Notes: a model not told the origin generated them from the letters alone. A stretch of 64,000 bases of DNA from Ciona intestinalis (GCF_000224145.3 NC_020173.2:779624-843623), one strand, 5' to 3'. Positions 1 to 11,466 are shown, counted from the first letter of the stretch. Numbers and translations: made by a program.

Positions 1-921
1 TGTTACCAACTCTTTCCAAAAATCCCGGTTTATGGCGATAGGTAACTCTTCTGTGCTGGTCCTTCATGTTCACCTGCAAAATAATATCAACCCCATATGA
101 TACATGTCTCAAGGAACTCCGTTTTAGAACTTAACATACTGTTTTTCACTTATAAGAGTAAAAAAATATGGCCACATACTTACTTTTGATGAAAAGATGT
201 ATGTTTTTGTATCAATCGTCCATTTGGTACAATAAAGGAACTTATCCTATCTCAATAAAGGAACTTATCCTAATCCTATACAAAACATTACAGGTATATA
301 ATGCACATGTACAGCAACTACAACCTTAACTACCTTCCTCATAGTTTATATTGCAAGAAATATACATCTAGTAGTTTTTATTTTCAACATTACGCTCATT
401 TTACACCCAATTCTAAAACCAACTGCACAATAATGGTAAAAGCAATATATGCAACTAAGGAATGGCAGTAAAAATCAACTGTTGACATCAGAACACGAAA
501 TTCACATGAGTTTATCATCCAATAAAGTAACCTTTCAACCGTTAATAAGTTTATATTGCACGTATTTTATTATTCGGATAATTTTGTGCAAGCAACTAAA
601 CAAAATCGCACCGTGCCATGATACTTAACTCAAATATATATATATAATTTACAAGACAGAAAGAAATGCATTTTAAGTGCAGAAAAAAATGATGCTTCAT
701 ACCTTTTTTTGTATAAGGAATGGTCTTTTATACATAATATGTATTTATATGTAACGTTGACGAGTTTTCTAACATACATAGTACCACTACACAGCTAATG
801 CTTTGATAGCATACAACATTAGGAAAATGAAATTTACGACAATGCAAAAACTAAATGTTTGAAGACATCGACTATATAAAAGTTGAATGAGGAGACGAGG
901 AATCCACAATTAAGCAACAGC
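1..921 (-). other. Rab3 3' UTR and downstream flank
   Basis: AT-rich sequence downstream of the minus-strand Rab3 coding region, with no convincing reading frame. It presumably holds the Rab3 3' UTR; the polyadenylation point cannot be fixed from sequence alone. Confidence 0.5.
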
Positions 922-1584
922 TCAACAAGCGCAGTTCCCAGCAGCTTGATCTTGATCATTTTCAGTCAGACGTGTGCCTTTGTTGGCATTTCCTAGTGAA
1001 GGATCAGATTCCAGGCTTTCAGACATCTTCACACAAATGAGGTCCACCAGACGTTCGAACACTTGCTTCACATTTACATTATCTTTTGCACTAGTTTCGA
1101 AAAACTCAAATCCAAGTTGATCAGCAAGTTGCTTTCCTCGTTCAGTTGAAATCACTCTTTCGTCCTCCATGTCACATTTGTTGCCAACCAACGTTACTTG
1201 AGCATTATCCCAAGAATACGTTTTAATCTGGGTTGACCAATCTTGAACACTGTTAAAAGATTCTTCATTTGTGATGTCATACATTAAGATAAAGCCCATC
1301 GCCCCTCTGTAATAAGCTGTAGTAATTGTCCTGTAACGCTCTTGTCCAGCGGTGTCCCATATTTGCAGTTTCACTCGTTTGTCTTGCCGAAATACTGTTT
1401 TCACTTTGAAGTCAATCCCCACCGTGGAGACAAATGCACTTGTAAATGAATCATCAGCATATCGAAACAGAAAGGAGGTTTTCCCAACACTGCTGTTACC
1501 AATAATTAACAACTTAAACATGTAGTCAAAATTTTGATCTGCCGCATCTTTTTGCTGCTGTTGGACTGCATTGGAGTTTGCCAT
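922..1584 (-). CDS. RAB3: Rab3-type small GTPase
   Basis: A complete 220-residue Rab GTPase that regulates synaptic or secretory vesicle docking and exocytosis at the plasma membrane. P loop GNSSVGKT lies at residues 29-36, switch II WDTAGQE at 76-82, NKCD at 135-138 and ETSAK at 163-167. The switch I stretch with TVGIDFK and the phrase [20 protein letters not shown] are typical of Rab3. The C-terminus ends Cys-Ala-Cys, the double-prenylation motif of Rab3 proteins. The coding region is a single uninterrupted exon, whereas vertebrate Rab3 genes are split. A pyrimidine-rich stretch ending in AG sits about 30 bases upstream of the ATG and could be a 5' UTR intron or trans-splice acceptor (inference). 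The start gives the usual family length. The Rab3 call is strong; the vertebrate sub-type cannot be assigned. Confidence 0.96.
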   Translation of the reverse strand: MANSNAVQQQQKDAADQNFDYMFKLLIIGNSSVGKTSFLFRYADDSFTSAFVSTVGIDFKVKTVFRQDKRVKLQIWDTAGQERYRTITTAYYRGAMGFILMYDITNEESFNSVQDWSTQIKTYSWDNAQVTLVGNKCDMEDERVISTERGKQLADQLGFEFFETSAKDNVNVKQVFERLVDLICVKMSESLESDPSLGNANKGTRLTENDQDQAAGNCAC

Positions 1585-3300
1585 ATTCGTACTATTACAC
1601 GCTTGCTAAAAAACACAAAGTCTGAACCAGTTTAAGAATGTGTACGCCCCCTGTACAAATATTCCGTGAATGAATGAATGTTAAACAATAGCGTCCACGG
1701 CAAAGCTGGCTGTTGAAACGATGATTAATGCTTTGTTGAGTGGTGAAGCGTTGCAGCCGAGTTTTTAATTTATCAAACAGTACAGCAGCTGTTGTATAAG
1801 AAGTAAACCTAACTTTTCTTTTAAAATAAAAAGGAAAAATTAAAATTTCCGAATAACAATTGTAGAAAGATTAATTATTAATTAGATATTTCCTCCTTTA
1901 ATGATAATGGCAGTGCAAATTTAAGGTAAACAATATTGAGTTTTATTAATTACAAAATTCAGCTAACCCAATTCACAATTTATATTGACAATTTAAGTGG
2001 CAAATTCGAAATTGGAAAGATAAAAATTATAAGATGACATAAAAAAGTCAATCACTATGGGGATTTGGTTTAAGCCTTACCAAAGGTTGGTTAAGGGTTT
2101 AGAAACTGTTGTCCTTAAATGTGGGGTTATTAATTGTAATGAAAAATTCAAAAACTTAAATTTTTATCCCACTATTTTTCCAAAACTACAAAAATAAGTC
2201 TTTTGCTTGAAAATATTTCATAAAAATGCAAATGGGTTTTCTGTTTACAGTTGTTTAGGCACAACATGAATAAATTATTAGCTAATTTTTAACAAACAAA
2301 GACAGATGTCAGTTTATTTACTTGTCTAAACTGTGCATCTAACAGAAAAACTACTTAAAACATGTCATTTGTTACAAACTGCAGTTACATATATATACAC
2401 TTCACTACTTCAGCTAAGTAGAATAAAAAATAAATAATTAACACTGCAAATATTTAATGTTTAATATTATCATTGCTTATTGTGGCATAACAACATGGGG
2501 GGTAAATTACAGTGGAGTTGTATAGAATTACACTGTTGATAAATAGTAAAAATATCGTATCCTATCCCTTTCTTCTTTATTGCTACAAAAACAATTTAAG
2601 ATAACATATCTCTCAAGCATTGAAATTCAAGGCAGTTATATCAATAACACCCTTGTTATTATGGAACCAAGAGCTAACTATTAAATATTGCAATACAAAG
2701 ACTTTTTTTATATTAATGTGTTAATAGCTTAATACTCCCACCACAAAAAAGGAATTTGTATAATTGCATTGTAAAACTTTATAACTAACACAAATAAAAC
2801 TAAATAGCTTTTCATAATCTACTTATACCAAGTACTGAAACTAAAGCATTAAAACAAAATGCGACAGCGATACAAATTAGAATTTAAACAGGCTTACCCA
2901 CATCTACAAACTTTTTTTTTAAGATAAAAAATGGTAATTGTTGTAATTTTAACACATCGAGCACGCGAATATTTCCTCTACAACAGTTTAACAAGATACC
3001 ATTTCTACATTTACAACTTAGCGTCTTGGTATAGGCTGCGTAACAGCAAACACGGAAACAAAGCGTAACTACATTTGGGCAAACATTCTGCTCCGTTGTC
3101 GTTCTGCTTCAGAAAAAATGTTTTCTTTTTTTTCTTCATTGAAAAGTCTGCTCGAGACTACTATCACAAGACTTTTGTTATATTTATGTCGATTTATCGT
3201 CATTTTTTAATACTTAATATAGTGATAAAAGCAATTTAAATATTCTGTATGTATACTACATGATACTTGTATTGTAAATAGTCAAATCTGGTATTGTTTG
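1585..3300. other. Intergenic AT-rich region upstream of Rab3
   Basis: About 1.7 kb with no supportable gene on either strand. It is rich in A/T runs and should contain the Rab3 promoter, but I see no clear core-promoter motif. Confidence 0.5.
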
Positions 3301-3308
3301 TATGGAAA

Positions 3309-3400
3309 GTCGTAATAAATTTGGACCGGGTGGTCATTATATTTGTTCCGACCTACTTCGCATGCGCAATATTGTCCGCTACAAGAAGTATATCGATTGG
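3309..3400 (+). repeat. Dispersed repeat, copy 1 (GGACCGGGTGGTCATT family)
   Basis: The segment beginning GTCGTAATAAATTTGGACC recurs at 11696-11790, with shared CGCATGCGCA-type motifs after it. Two copies in one window suggest a dispersed non-coding repeat; class and borders are unknown. Confidence 0.6.
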
Positions 3401-3484
3401 AACAAGAAAATGGAATGAAAAGGTGTCCCATATTCCCCAGTCCCCACCCTACTGTACAACAAAACATCAAAAGTAACAAAGTCT

Positions 3485-3672
3485 AGTAGAGTGGGGAAAG
3501 ATGGGACATAATTTTCTTCTATTGTCTCGTCCCATTTGATAGTAAACAACGAACATTAAAAGAATTATAAAATCGTATCCCCACGACTTGCATAGCCCGT
3601 TGTTAATTATTTAAAATACGATCAGGACATTTAGATATTTTATGCTAAAGGCGTCCCGTCTTTCTCCACCCA
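3485..3672 (+). mobile_element. Short TIR element (MITE), copy 1
   Basis: Member of the commonest repeat family here, about 185-195 bp. It begins TAGTAGAGTGGGGAAAGATG and ends with near-complementary GTCCCGTCTTTCTCCACC, flanked by TA. The interior carries the shared AGTAAACAA.GAACATT and TTATAAAA.CGTATCC blocks. No coding capacity, so it is a non-autonomous DNA transposon. Confidence 0.8.
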
Positions 3673-3716
3673 AGTATATTATGAAACAAGAGCAACTCTT
3701 TAACAAGTCAATTCTT

Positions 3717-3873
3717 TTAAACCTGAGGCGTTGACTGGTACACAATCAACCTTTCTATTATGTGCCCTTAAACTACCAATCATCCCGAATGTTTTATTGC
3801 AGTTTTTACATTTAAAGGGCTTTTCTCCAGAATGAGATACTTTGTGAATGGTAACATGTTCCTTGCGTTTGAA
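3717..3873 (-). pseudogene. Inverted fragment of the neighbouring zinc-finger gene
   Basis: Read on the minus strand this matches the last two fingers of the zinc-finger ORF at 4449-5024 almost base for base, including the peptide CVPVN after the final finger. It starts and stops inside the coding sequence and has no start codon, so it is a truncated inverted copy lying between two MITEs. It keeps both cysteines of the last finger, as the main copy does. Confidence 0.8.
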
Positions 3874-3881
3874 CTGTCAAT

Positions 3882-3919
3882 ATGGTAACATGTTCCTTGC
3901 GTAAGAAACATGTTACCAT
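3882..3919. repeat. 13-bp hairpin from duplicated zinc-finger sequence
   Basis: ATGGTAACATGTT at 3882-3894 pairs perfectly with 3907-3919. The left half also repeats directly at about 3848-3870 inside the zinc-finger fragment, so this looks like a snap-back duplication at a rearrangement joint. Confidence 0.7.
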
Positions 3920-3936
3920 AGAACAATAACAGGACA

Positions 3937-4129
3937 TATAGTGGGGTGAGGGAAGATGGGACACCTTTAGCACATAATATCCAAATATCCTGATAGTGTT
4001 TTAAACAATTAACAACGGTCTATGGAAGTCATGAGGATGCGGTTTTAAAATTCTTTGAATGTTTATTGTTTACCAAATGGAACGAGAAAATAGAATGAAA
4101 AGGTGTCCTATCTCCCCCACTCTACTATT
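3937..4129 (-). mobile_element. MITE, copy 2
   Basis: Full-length member of the same TIR family, opposite in interior orientation to copy 1: the left end reads GGGAAGATGGGACACCTTTAG and the right end AAGGTGTCCTATCTCCCCC. It lies immediately beside the zinc-finger fragment. Confidence 0.8.
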
Positions 4130-4179
4130 ATTCTTGCACTATATGATAATGTCTAGTGAACATCCTGACATGAAGTTAT

Positions 4180-4336
4180 ATAGTTTTGTGGGGTAAGATG
4201 GGATACCGTTAGCACCTAAATCCCACATTTCGATTGTGTTGTAAACAATTAAAAATGCGATTACTTCTGTAAACGTTGTTTGTTTACGTCCTATTAAATC
4301 AACAAAAAAATAGAATGAAAACATTTTCTATCTTAT
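4180..4336 (-). mobile_element. MITE, copy 3 (decayed)
   Basis: Diverged copy with a recognisable left end (GTGGGGTAAGATGGGATACC) and interior, and a poor right end. Confidence 0.55.
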
Positions 4337-4415
4337 ACCATATACCCGTTTTTTGAGTTTTTTTCGTTAACTCAAAAATTGTTATCAGCTAAGATACAAT
4401 TGGTGTAAAATCAAA

Positions 4416-5024
4416 ATGTCTGGTGTTCAACGAACAGCTCAGTAAATTTTGGACAGTGAATCACAATTAAAGAATAGAACCAGATGCGTTGTTTGTGAGA
4501 AGGAATTGAAACATCGAAGCAGACTGTTGGTGCATTTGCGAACTCACACGGGTGAAAGGCCGTTCAAATGTAAAATTTGTAAAAAGGCTTTTAATGAACT
4601 TCGTGATCTAAAAGATCACCACAAGAGAGTTCACGAGAAACACAGACCTCACATGTGTGAATTTTGTGACAAATCTTTTGTTGATGTTGGTACGCTGAAG
4701 AAACACCGTCGAATTCACATTGGTGCAAAACCACACACGTACAAACATTGCGACAAGACATTTATACACCGAGGACATCTCAACTTACATGAGCTTATTC
4801 ACACGGGGGAAAGACCATTTAAGTGTGATTTGTGTCCAAAATCATTTAAACGCAAGAAACATGTTACAATTCACAAAGTATCTCATTCTGGAGAAACGCC
4901 CTTTAAATGTGTGAACTGCAATAAAACATTCGGGAGGATTAGTAATTTAAGGGCACATAATAGAAAAATTGATTGTGTACCAGTCAACGAATCAGTTTTA
5001 TTAGGGCAAACACAGCACAATTGA
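4416..5024 (+). pseudogene. C2H2 zinc-finger gene, probably a decaying intronless copy
   Basis: An open stretch from 4446 to the TGA at 5022-5024 encodes six tandem C2H2-type fingers with TGERP-like linkers, as in DNA-binding transcription factors. The in-frame ATG at 4416 is followed nine codons later by TAA (4443-4445), and no other ATG precedes the first three fingers. Finger 4 reads HTYKHC, so its first zinc-binding cysteine has become tyrosine. Finger 6 ends His-x5-Cys rather than His-x3-His. No intron splits the array. Together with the inverted fragment at 3717-3873 and the remnant after 5100, this suggests a duplicated or retrocopied finger gene losing function. The alternative is a missing 5' exon spliced into an acceptor such as TTTTGGACAG (about 4448-4457), which would leave an intact frame. 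Confidence 0.7.
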
Positions 5025-5094
5025 ATATGTAGACACAGCTACACAGCAGTTAAATTATTGAACCCTATGACAACTACACTTTCACCCAAATTGT

Positions 5095-5200
5095 TGATTC
5101 CTGTGCGTGCACAATCGAATTCATACTAAAGAAAAAAAACACCGATGTAAATATTACAAAACTTTATTTACTTTGTGGCGTTCTTTCTCTTTGTCACTTT
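5095..5200 (+). pseudogene. Remnant zinc finger
   Basis: The peptide HNRIHTKEKKHRCKYYKTLF resembles a finger end, a linker and the start of the next finger, with the second cysteine gone. It lies 80 bases after the zinc-finger stop and may be the eroded continuation of that array. Confidence 0.45.
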
Positions 5201-5398
5201 GGAAAGGGAAACAAAAAAAGTTGTTCGGTTTAAAACAATTGTTTTTAAAATATTCAACAAGTAATTGCAGGAACACCAGCAATGTTTCAAGGCTCGAGAC
5301 TCGATTAGCGATACATATACGGCAACAGACATGCGCATAGAGCACCTCCCTGTATAGGTTGTTCAGCCTTTAATTTTAAAGTTTATAATATGGGAACA

Positions 5399-5562
5399 TA
5401 TAGTAGGGTGGGGAATAATAAACATCTTTTCATTCTATTTTGTCGCCCCATTTTTTAGTACACAAAAAACATTCACAGAATTATAAAACCGTATCCTTAG
5501 AACTCCCATAGTTGTTGGGATATAATGCGCTAAAGCTGTCCCGTCTTCCCCACCCGACTATA
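5399..5562 (+). mobile_element. MITE, copy 4
   Basis: Begins TAGTAGGGTGGGGAATAATA and ends GTCCCGTCTTCCCCACCCGA, with the family interior between. Somewhat shortened. Confidence 0.75.
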
Positions 5563-5829
5563 GGCCTGTATTAAGGTTTCTGCTGTATATTCACCGTTAT
5601 AATAACATCTCATCTCTTCTATATAACGCACTCCTATGTATTCCTCAAATTCTTAAACTCTTATTTGGCTCGATATCCGCGTTAAGCGGCGCGTACTTTT
5701 CTCAGTAAAGTTTAGTAGGAATATCAATAAAGCAATTTATTTCAGTTTTGTATAATTAGAAGAACGGCCAAATCGCGATTATAATATAAATGCATCACAA
5801 ATACGACGATATAAGGTTATACGCATATA

Positions 5830-7677
5830 TCACCCCGACTTTCTAAAGGTGTCCAAACCAGCAGAGGCCAGTCCTGAACTGGACCTTACGCAGTTAACAA
5901 GGCAAGTGCGGCATTGCTGCATTTGCATTTGTTCCACCGTAGAAGGCCGTGGACAAGACGGGCAGTTGATTCGAGCAGAGATCACACAGCTCGATATCTC
6001 GTTCATTTGTTGCGGTTGAGTTGTGCCTGTGTTCACAAAGTTAATAACCGTGCTCTACTTCATATAGATTTCTCCCATATACGATTAGCAGTCTTACTGC
6101 ATACTTACCGCATTGCTGCCTTACGCAGGAAATACACCCTGTCGTTGTGCTTCTTATTGCGGACCAAGCTTGAGATCTTGTAAGACACGCGTTGTTAGTT
6201 GCGCATCCTTGCATACATTGTCTCATAGCTGGTGACAAGGCTCCTAAACCAAGTTAAGAACAACATTAATCAAATCGTGACAATTTAAGAAATCTAAATC
6301 TAAGAATGACACAAGTTTTTACCTCCAAGTCCACCAGAACTAAATCCTCCTCTTCCGGATGTTGGGCCTCCCGGTCCCCCACCCATTGGTCTCATTCCTC
6401 CCGGGTTCATGTTGTTGGAGTCATCGTCGTCATCATCGCTGACGTCATTATTAGTGTCGTCATCATAGGTGTCGTCATCGTGGTCTTCTTCATTAAAACT
6501 TGATGGTCCGAACATCGATTCAACTAGTTCAGGAAACACACCAGACACCCCATGTTCGGTATCGTTACCTTCCATACCCAGTAATCCGAAAGGCCACATT
6601 CTAAACATTCCAAACTCGATGCCAACGAATCCAACAGAAACATCATCACCTGTAAGAAAACAAAGCGTTAAGAAAGTCGTTATATTTTTTGACTTTTTTG
6701 TGTTTTGATGATGAATAAAATTTACCATCAACATCGCAGTCGCGAATGCATCTTCTACAACTTCTCATGTTGGTTTGTTCACTGGACGATAAGGTTGGAC
6801 ATCCTGTACNNNNNNNNNNNNNNNNNNNNNNNNNNNNNNNNNNNNNNNNNNNNNNNNNNNNNNNNNNNNNNNNNNNNNNNNNNNNNNNNNNNNNNNNNNN
6901 NNNNNNNNNNNNNNNNNNNNNNNNNNNNNNNNNNNNNNNNNNNNNNNNNNNNNNNNNNNNNNNNNNNNNNNNNNNNNNNNNNNNNNNNNNNNNNNNNNNN
7001 NNNNNNNNNNNNNNNNNNNNNNNNNNNNNNNNNNNNNNNNNNNNNNNNNNNNNNNNNNNNNNNNNNNNNNNNNNNNNNNNNNNNNNNNNNNNNNNNNNNN
7101 NNNNNNNNNNNNNNNNNNNNNNNNNNNNNNNNNNNNNNNNNNNNNNNNNNNNNNNNNNNNNNNNNNNNNNNNNNNNNNNNNNNNNNNNNNNNNNNNNNNN
7201 NNNNNNNNNNNNNNNNNNNNNNNNNNNNNNNNNNNNNNNNNNNNNNNNNNNNNNNNNNNNNNNNNNNNNNNNNNNNNNNNNNNNNNNNNNNNNNNNNNNN
7301 NNNNNNNNNTGCTGGTGTAAGGTAAATAGAAAATTCCTTACTTGTACAAGCGTTGAACATGCAGCGAATGCAAGTAGCTCCTTTGCTCAATACAATTGAG
7401 TGCATCTGGTCCTTTGATGGGCAAGATTCATTTCGTTCGCAGGTAATTTGACACAGAGCATTTGGTGAAAGTTGACCGTTGCAATCTACAATTAAGGAAA
7501 CACATTTTGTACAAGGAAGTGCCAAGGTAAACTTTAACTCAATACTCTTCATATAAAAATCCTTCATTTGAAGTAGCCCAAAAAATGCCACAATATAAGC
7601 AATAAATACGGTTTCATACAAAAGCTATACTCACGTGCAAGAGCACACAACGCAGCTAGAAATATCACAACCTTCAT
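5830..7677 (-). CDS. Secreted protein of alternating six-cysteine modules, left copy (gapped)
   Basis: Family not recognised. Coding exons in genomic order: 5830-6026, 6109-6243, 6323-6649, 6726 to at least 6809, a 500-base gap, 7342-7485, and 7635-7677 with the ATG at 7675-7677. Exon 1 encodes a signal peptide (MKVVIFLAALCALA). The 7342-7485 exon holds a type A module (C-x3-C-x5-C-x16-C-x2-C-x4-C), 6109-6243 another; the 5830-6026 exon and the 6726 exon hold type B modules (C-x7-C-x2-C-x13-C-x2-C-x3-C). Exon 6323-6649 encodes a hydrophobic/aromatic stretch, a long Asp run and a short Gly-Met-Arg-Pro linker. All visible internal joints are phase 1. Compared with the right copy, the acidic exon is one fused exon rather than two, and only one GGMRPM unit is present. 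The gap hides several modules. Probably secreted or extracellular; role unknown. Confidence 0.85.
6810..7309. other. Assembly gap (500 N)
   Basis: Exactly 500 unknown bases, a likely default gap size. By comparison with the right copy about 2 kb of exons and introns should lie here, so the true length is probably longer than shown. Confidence 0.95.
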
Positions 7678-7679
7678 TG

Positions 7680-7935
7680 CAATGATCAGAAGTCTTTTCT
7701 TCTAAAACAAATCTGAAAAGGAAAGTTGATTAAAATTCATCACAACAACACAATCCCAGTTTCCTTACCTCTTGTATAGAAGCTATGAGATCCTTGTATG
7801 TCTCTTGGTATATCAGTGTCACCGATATATACCGCGAGTCAATTGTGATTCTTTGGCTGAAACCCGTCGCTTATATAGCTATAACTGATGACGTCGTATA
7901 TCCTGTCACGTAGGCCTCCGCTTAGTTTATTCTTT
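7680..7935 (-). promoter_or_regulatory. Promoter and 5' UTR intron of the left cysteine-rich gene
   Basis: A TATATAAG box (minus strand, 7870-7877) sits next to a GACGTC element and about 200 bases upstream of the ATG. A small 5' UTR intron ends in a TTTTCAG-type acceptor close to the ATG. The same arrangement is conserved in the right copy (38490-38728), which supports function. Confidence 0.65.
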
Positions 7936-9819
7936 AAAATTAAAACCGATGAAACTCAACCCAGATGCCGCGGGATAAAGCTTCAGGGCGCAGCTAAGTC
8001 GGCAATCGCTTCGGGGAAAATTTATTTTAAGAAAATTATTTTCGTCATGGGTGGGTCACATGTTATATTCTTCATGTTGCTGCCTTTTTCCTTTTAAAAA
8101 ATTAAACCATGTGATTCCGTTTACGTAAAACGCTGACGTCAAAATTCCAATGGAATGACATTGTTTTGTTTTAAATATTATTTTCAATATATTAAACGTT
8201 TTTGTATATTTAAAACTTTAGGACAGTTATCATTACAAATGCCATTTTTGTGGATACCCGGATCCTTTTTTTATTATAAATTTAATTTTTTTTATCGACT
8301 TTATTGTCTTTCTGCTGTGTATTAAACCTGCATGCGTAGTTTACGCATTAGATAAAAAGATACTCTCCTGTGCGTTAGCTGTAAAGGCAGGTTCTGGTTT
8401 ACAATGCAGGGAAGATTACCTGCGCGAGTAAGCATCTCTCGAGTGAAAATATCACAGAATAATTAAATTTTGCAGAAAGACGTTTGGTCGTGACGTAAAA
8501 TATGCTTCATGCCTTCAGGCAAAATCAAGAGCTTTTATTAATTTGCAGTTTGCCTTGCTGCAAACGTCCACTCTGACATGCTATTTTTAAATGAGAACAA
8601 TTTAAGCATGGTGTGTTATTCCAAATTTAGACAAAGATTATTTAAACTACGTCAGATAACCTGCACAGAGAGATGTTTGTGCAAATAAACGTTTTTCGTT
8701 TGTTTCCGGTCAGACATTACGTGATACAATGGACATTAAATTGCAACAAAACAAATGTTCTGGATCTACTCAAATGCAGCAAACACAGATCTTGGCCAAT
8801 CAGCAATCGTTGCTAAGTGTGTGACTTCAGAAGCTATATTTTACTAATCAAAAGCCAGACGCATGTTGTCACGTGTATAAAGGAAACAAATCCATCAGAA
8901 AGTTCAAACAAAGACCAAACTTAAAATTCCTGCGGAAGTAAAGATCCGCTTAACATTACCAACGATCACGTTGTTTGTCGGGTTGTGAGAGTACACCTAA
9001 GCCAGGAAATCGACTTTATATATTCCTGACCGAGTTGAATACCCGTCATATTTAAATTTTCCAATGAAATATTTTTTACGCATGAATTATAATTCATACT
9101 TTAGTAACATGAAAATATTTTCCACTTGTGTACGTTTTACACACGGTCTTTACATAGCGCTTGGATTTTACTGAACAGTTAGTTATACAACCATAATGTA
9201 AGTCTGACCACACTACAGCCTATAATATTGTTAGTTTTGACTGTTTTCGAATATATAGGGCACACTCAATCAAGGACCACCAGTGACGTCACGGAATTGA
9301 TTTTCCCGAAAACAAGTCTAAAACAGTATGATTTTAAACCGAAAATACTGTGTTGTTGGAATAAAGTAGTCACATTAGAATAAAACATAATAACGTATTA
9401 TTCGGAAATACAGGCAAATATGTTTCATTTGAAAATATGTAGTCATACTTGCGACACACAGGCTGTTGTGCCACTTTCAAATACGGCACACCCCGCCAGA
9501 TAAAATACCACAATCTAGTTATTCAAGTGTAAATATAATAAAGTGGTTTGTTATTGGTTGATTAACCATTTGATTGTGACGTAGGCATAACCCGGGGCAA
9601 CCCTTAAGGCAACTTCCTGTGCAACGTCATAATGGATGGCCTTGAGGTAGAGCGACTTTATTCTTCCTTTTATCAGGCCATGTCAAATTTTCAATAATTT
9701 ATTTCCAAATTCAATTTTTCAGCGTGACTTTTACAGAATAAATTCCACTTAAACGTCTTTGCGGAGCGTGCAACGACATGATGGATAACACAGGTGCCCT
9801 ATATCTCTCACATTTCGCG

Positions 9820-10150
9820 CTCGTGTTGGGTAATACTAATTAACAGGAAAACGGAACTACGGGAAAGACGGGAAAAACTGCAAACTAATGTACGGGAATA
9901 CGGAAAGCTACGGGAATCCGGGAATGTGTTTTAAGCACAATGCCGTTACAGGAATGCTGTGTTTTAACTTGTTTTAAGTCTATATACCAGTTACGGGAAG
10001 GTGTGTTTTAACCTTGTCTAAAGCCTATACCAGTTACGGAAATATGTTTTGTGCTTGTTTTAAGTATTTATCAGTTACGGGAATGTGCTGTAGGCTTACT
10101 AACGTTACAGGAAGATTACGGGAATGTGTTTTAAGAAAATTACAGGTATT
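9820..10150 (+). repeat. Degenerate tandem repeat (TTACGGGAATGTGTTTTAA units)
   Basis: Units of the form ACGGGAA.GTGTTTTAAG with spacers of about 30-50 bases recur at least six times with substitutions. No coding sense in either direction. Confidence 0.65.
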
Positions 10151-10159
10151 TTCTGTCTT

Positions 10160-10781
10160 TAATTCGTTCATGTGCGAACTCTCCTATTATCCCTCTCGTG
10201 AATGGGAACGCCAGATTTACCTCCATGCGCTTTCACCAACATTACCCGATTTTGTTGGGCTGCTGTAGCCTATCTGCTCTTTTCTTTAAATATTAGCCGA
10301 TTCAATCCTGTTTGAATACAAACACAGATCATTCAATCTTTTGTGCAGGAAAATTACTTTGCTGGTTCAGGATGACAATTTAATTTAATATTCTCCGATC
10401 GACGTAGGAAGTACAGACCCAATGGAAGAGGATTGAATATGCGAAATGCAATTAAAATGACATGGCTGGACCCCACAAATAAATTGGCCGCGGGAGTTTG
10501 GAGTACAGAAATGACTTCTTTGTTCCGGTAGTTTGACCCACGTAACCTTAGAGGCTTAGAAAGCGAAATCATAATGAATCGTCACAAAGCCGCTCAATTG
10601 GGGAGAATGCGAAGCTCTTAACTGCAGCGAAAATAAAGAAAACAGCTGCAATTTTTTTTGTGTAACATGTAGAAAATACTTTCAAAAATGCTGTTTACCT
10701 GCTTAAAGTTGGTCTTTCGAAAATATTTTCTTGTACAAAACACTAAATGATTTCCTAGTGTTCTACATACTAGTCTCATAA
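10160..10781. other. Intergenic region
   Basis: No gene or named repeat seen; the small open frames here lack family features. Confidence 0.4.
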
Positions 10782-10826
10782 TATAGTAGAGTGGGGAAAG
10801 ATGGGACACTTTAGCTTTAGCACAAA
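10782..10826 (-). mobile_element. MITE, terminal fragment
   Basis: Only one family end (TAGTAGAGTGGGGAAAGATG) is present before similarity is lost. Confidence 0.6.
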
Positions 10827-11034
10827 TTGCCCAGCAATATTTTTAAATTTAAAATACAAGACTGTTTTTAAAACATACGAGGAGTTATTTAGCGATTCTG
10901 TCATGTGTAGTAATGGAACGCACTTGTTCTGTTCAATACGAGCTTTAATAAGTACGTAACGACTAAAAAAAGTTCAGAGGAAAAATATTACAAAACGTAT
11001 TCTACTATCTGTACTGTTGGCGTCGCTATGATTA

Positions 11035-11113
11035 ATTTTTAGGTGTTACGTAAAGCTATAACATATTTAAAGCTGGGTCGGTAAAAATCCATAAATATGT
11101 TTTTTTATAACGA
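11035..11113 (+). repeat. Fragment related to the foldback element at 20.5-22.1 kb
   Basis: GCTATAACATATTTAAAGCTGG and the following AATCCATAAATATGTTTTTTTATAACGAATAT block match the arm sequence at 21730-21795. It is interrupted by the MITE pair at 11114-11466 and appears to resume at about 11500 with an AGAATCGGTACCGCTG segment also found at 22118. Confidence 0.6.
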
Positions 11114-11466
11114 ATATAGTAGGGTGGAAGAGGATGGGACAACTTTTCATTCTATTTTCTCGTCACATTTGGTAGTAAACAAAGAACATTCGAGGAATTA
11201 TAAAACCTTGTCCTCGCGACTTTCATAGACCGTTGTTAATTGTTCAAAACACGATCACGATATTTGGATATTATAGTAGGATGGGGGAAGATGGGACACC
11301 TTTTCGTTCTATTTTCTCGTACATTTTGGTAGTAAACAAAGAACATTCGAGGAATTATAAAACCTTGTCCTCGCGACTTTCATAGACCGTTATTAATTGT
11401 TTAAAACACGACCGGGATATTTATATATTTTGTGTAAAGGTGTCCCATCTTCCCCCACTCTATTAT
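11114..11466 (+). mobile_element. Two abutting MITE copies
   Basis: The first copy (11114-11271) lacks its last ~40 bases; the second, complete copy (11272-11466) starts where it stops. Interiors are nearly identical (for example GAGGAATTATAAAACCTTGT in both), so the pair is either an insertion of one into the other or a local tandem duplication. Confidence 0.8.

Larger units (their letters stand above)
5745..9660 (-). repeat. Left arm of a large inverted duplication
   Basis: Read on the minus strand this region matches 36660-43040. Matched blocks include the cysteine-rich gene with its introns, its 5' UTR and TATA region (7680-8155 against 38255-38730), an upstream block (8705-8890 against 37320-37515) and an outer block containing TTAAGGGTTGCCCCGGGTTA (9470-9660 against 36660-36830). 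Similarity continues about 80 bases beyond the stop codon. The 3' exons and introns differ at only a few percent of positions. The right arm is longer because it holds extra MITEs and a SINE and because a 500-base gap hides part of the left arm. Confidence 0.9.

Noticed and set aside
5914-6183. 89-codon frame antisense to the last cysteine-rich exons, also kept at 42608-42877
   Set aside because: Its conservation follows from the duplication and the constraint on the true strand; it runs across an intron and has no domain.
6705-7621. Long open frames (over 200 codons) on both strands through the 500-base gap
   Set aside because: They are open only because unknown bases contain no stops; the same holds at 38807-39600 and 40525-40881.
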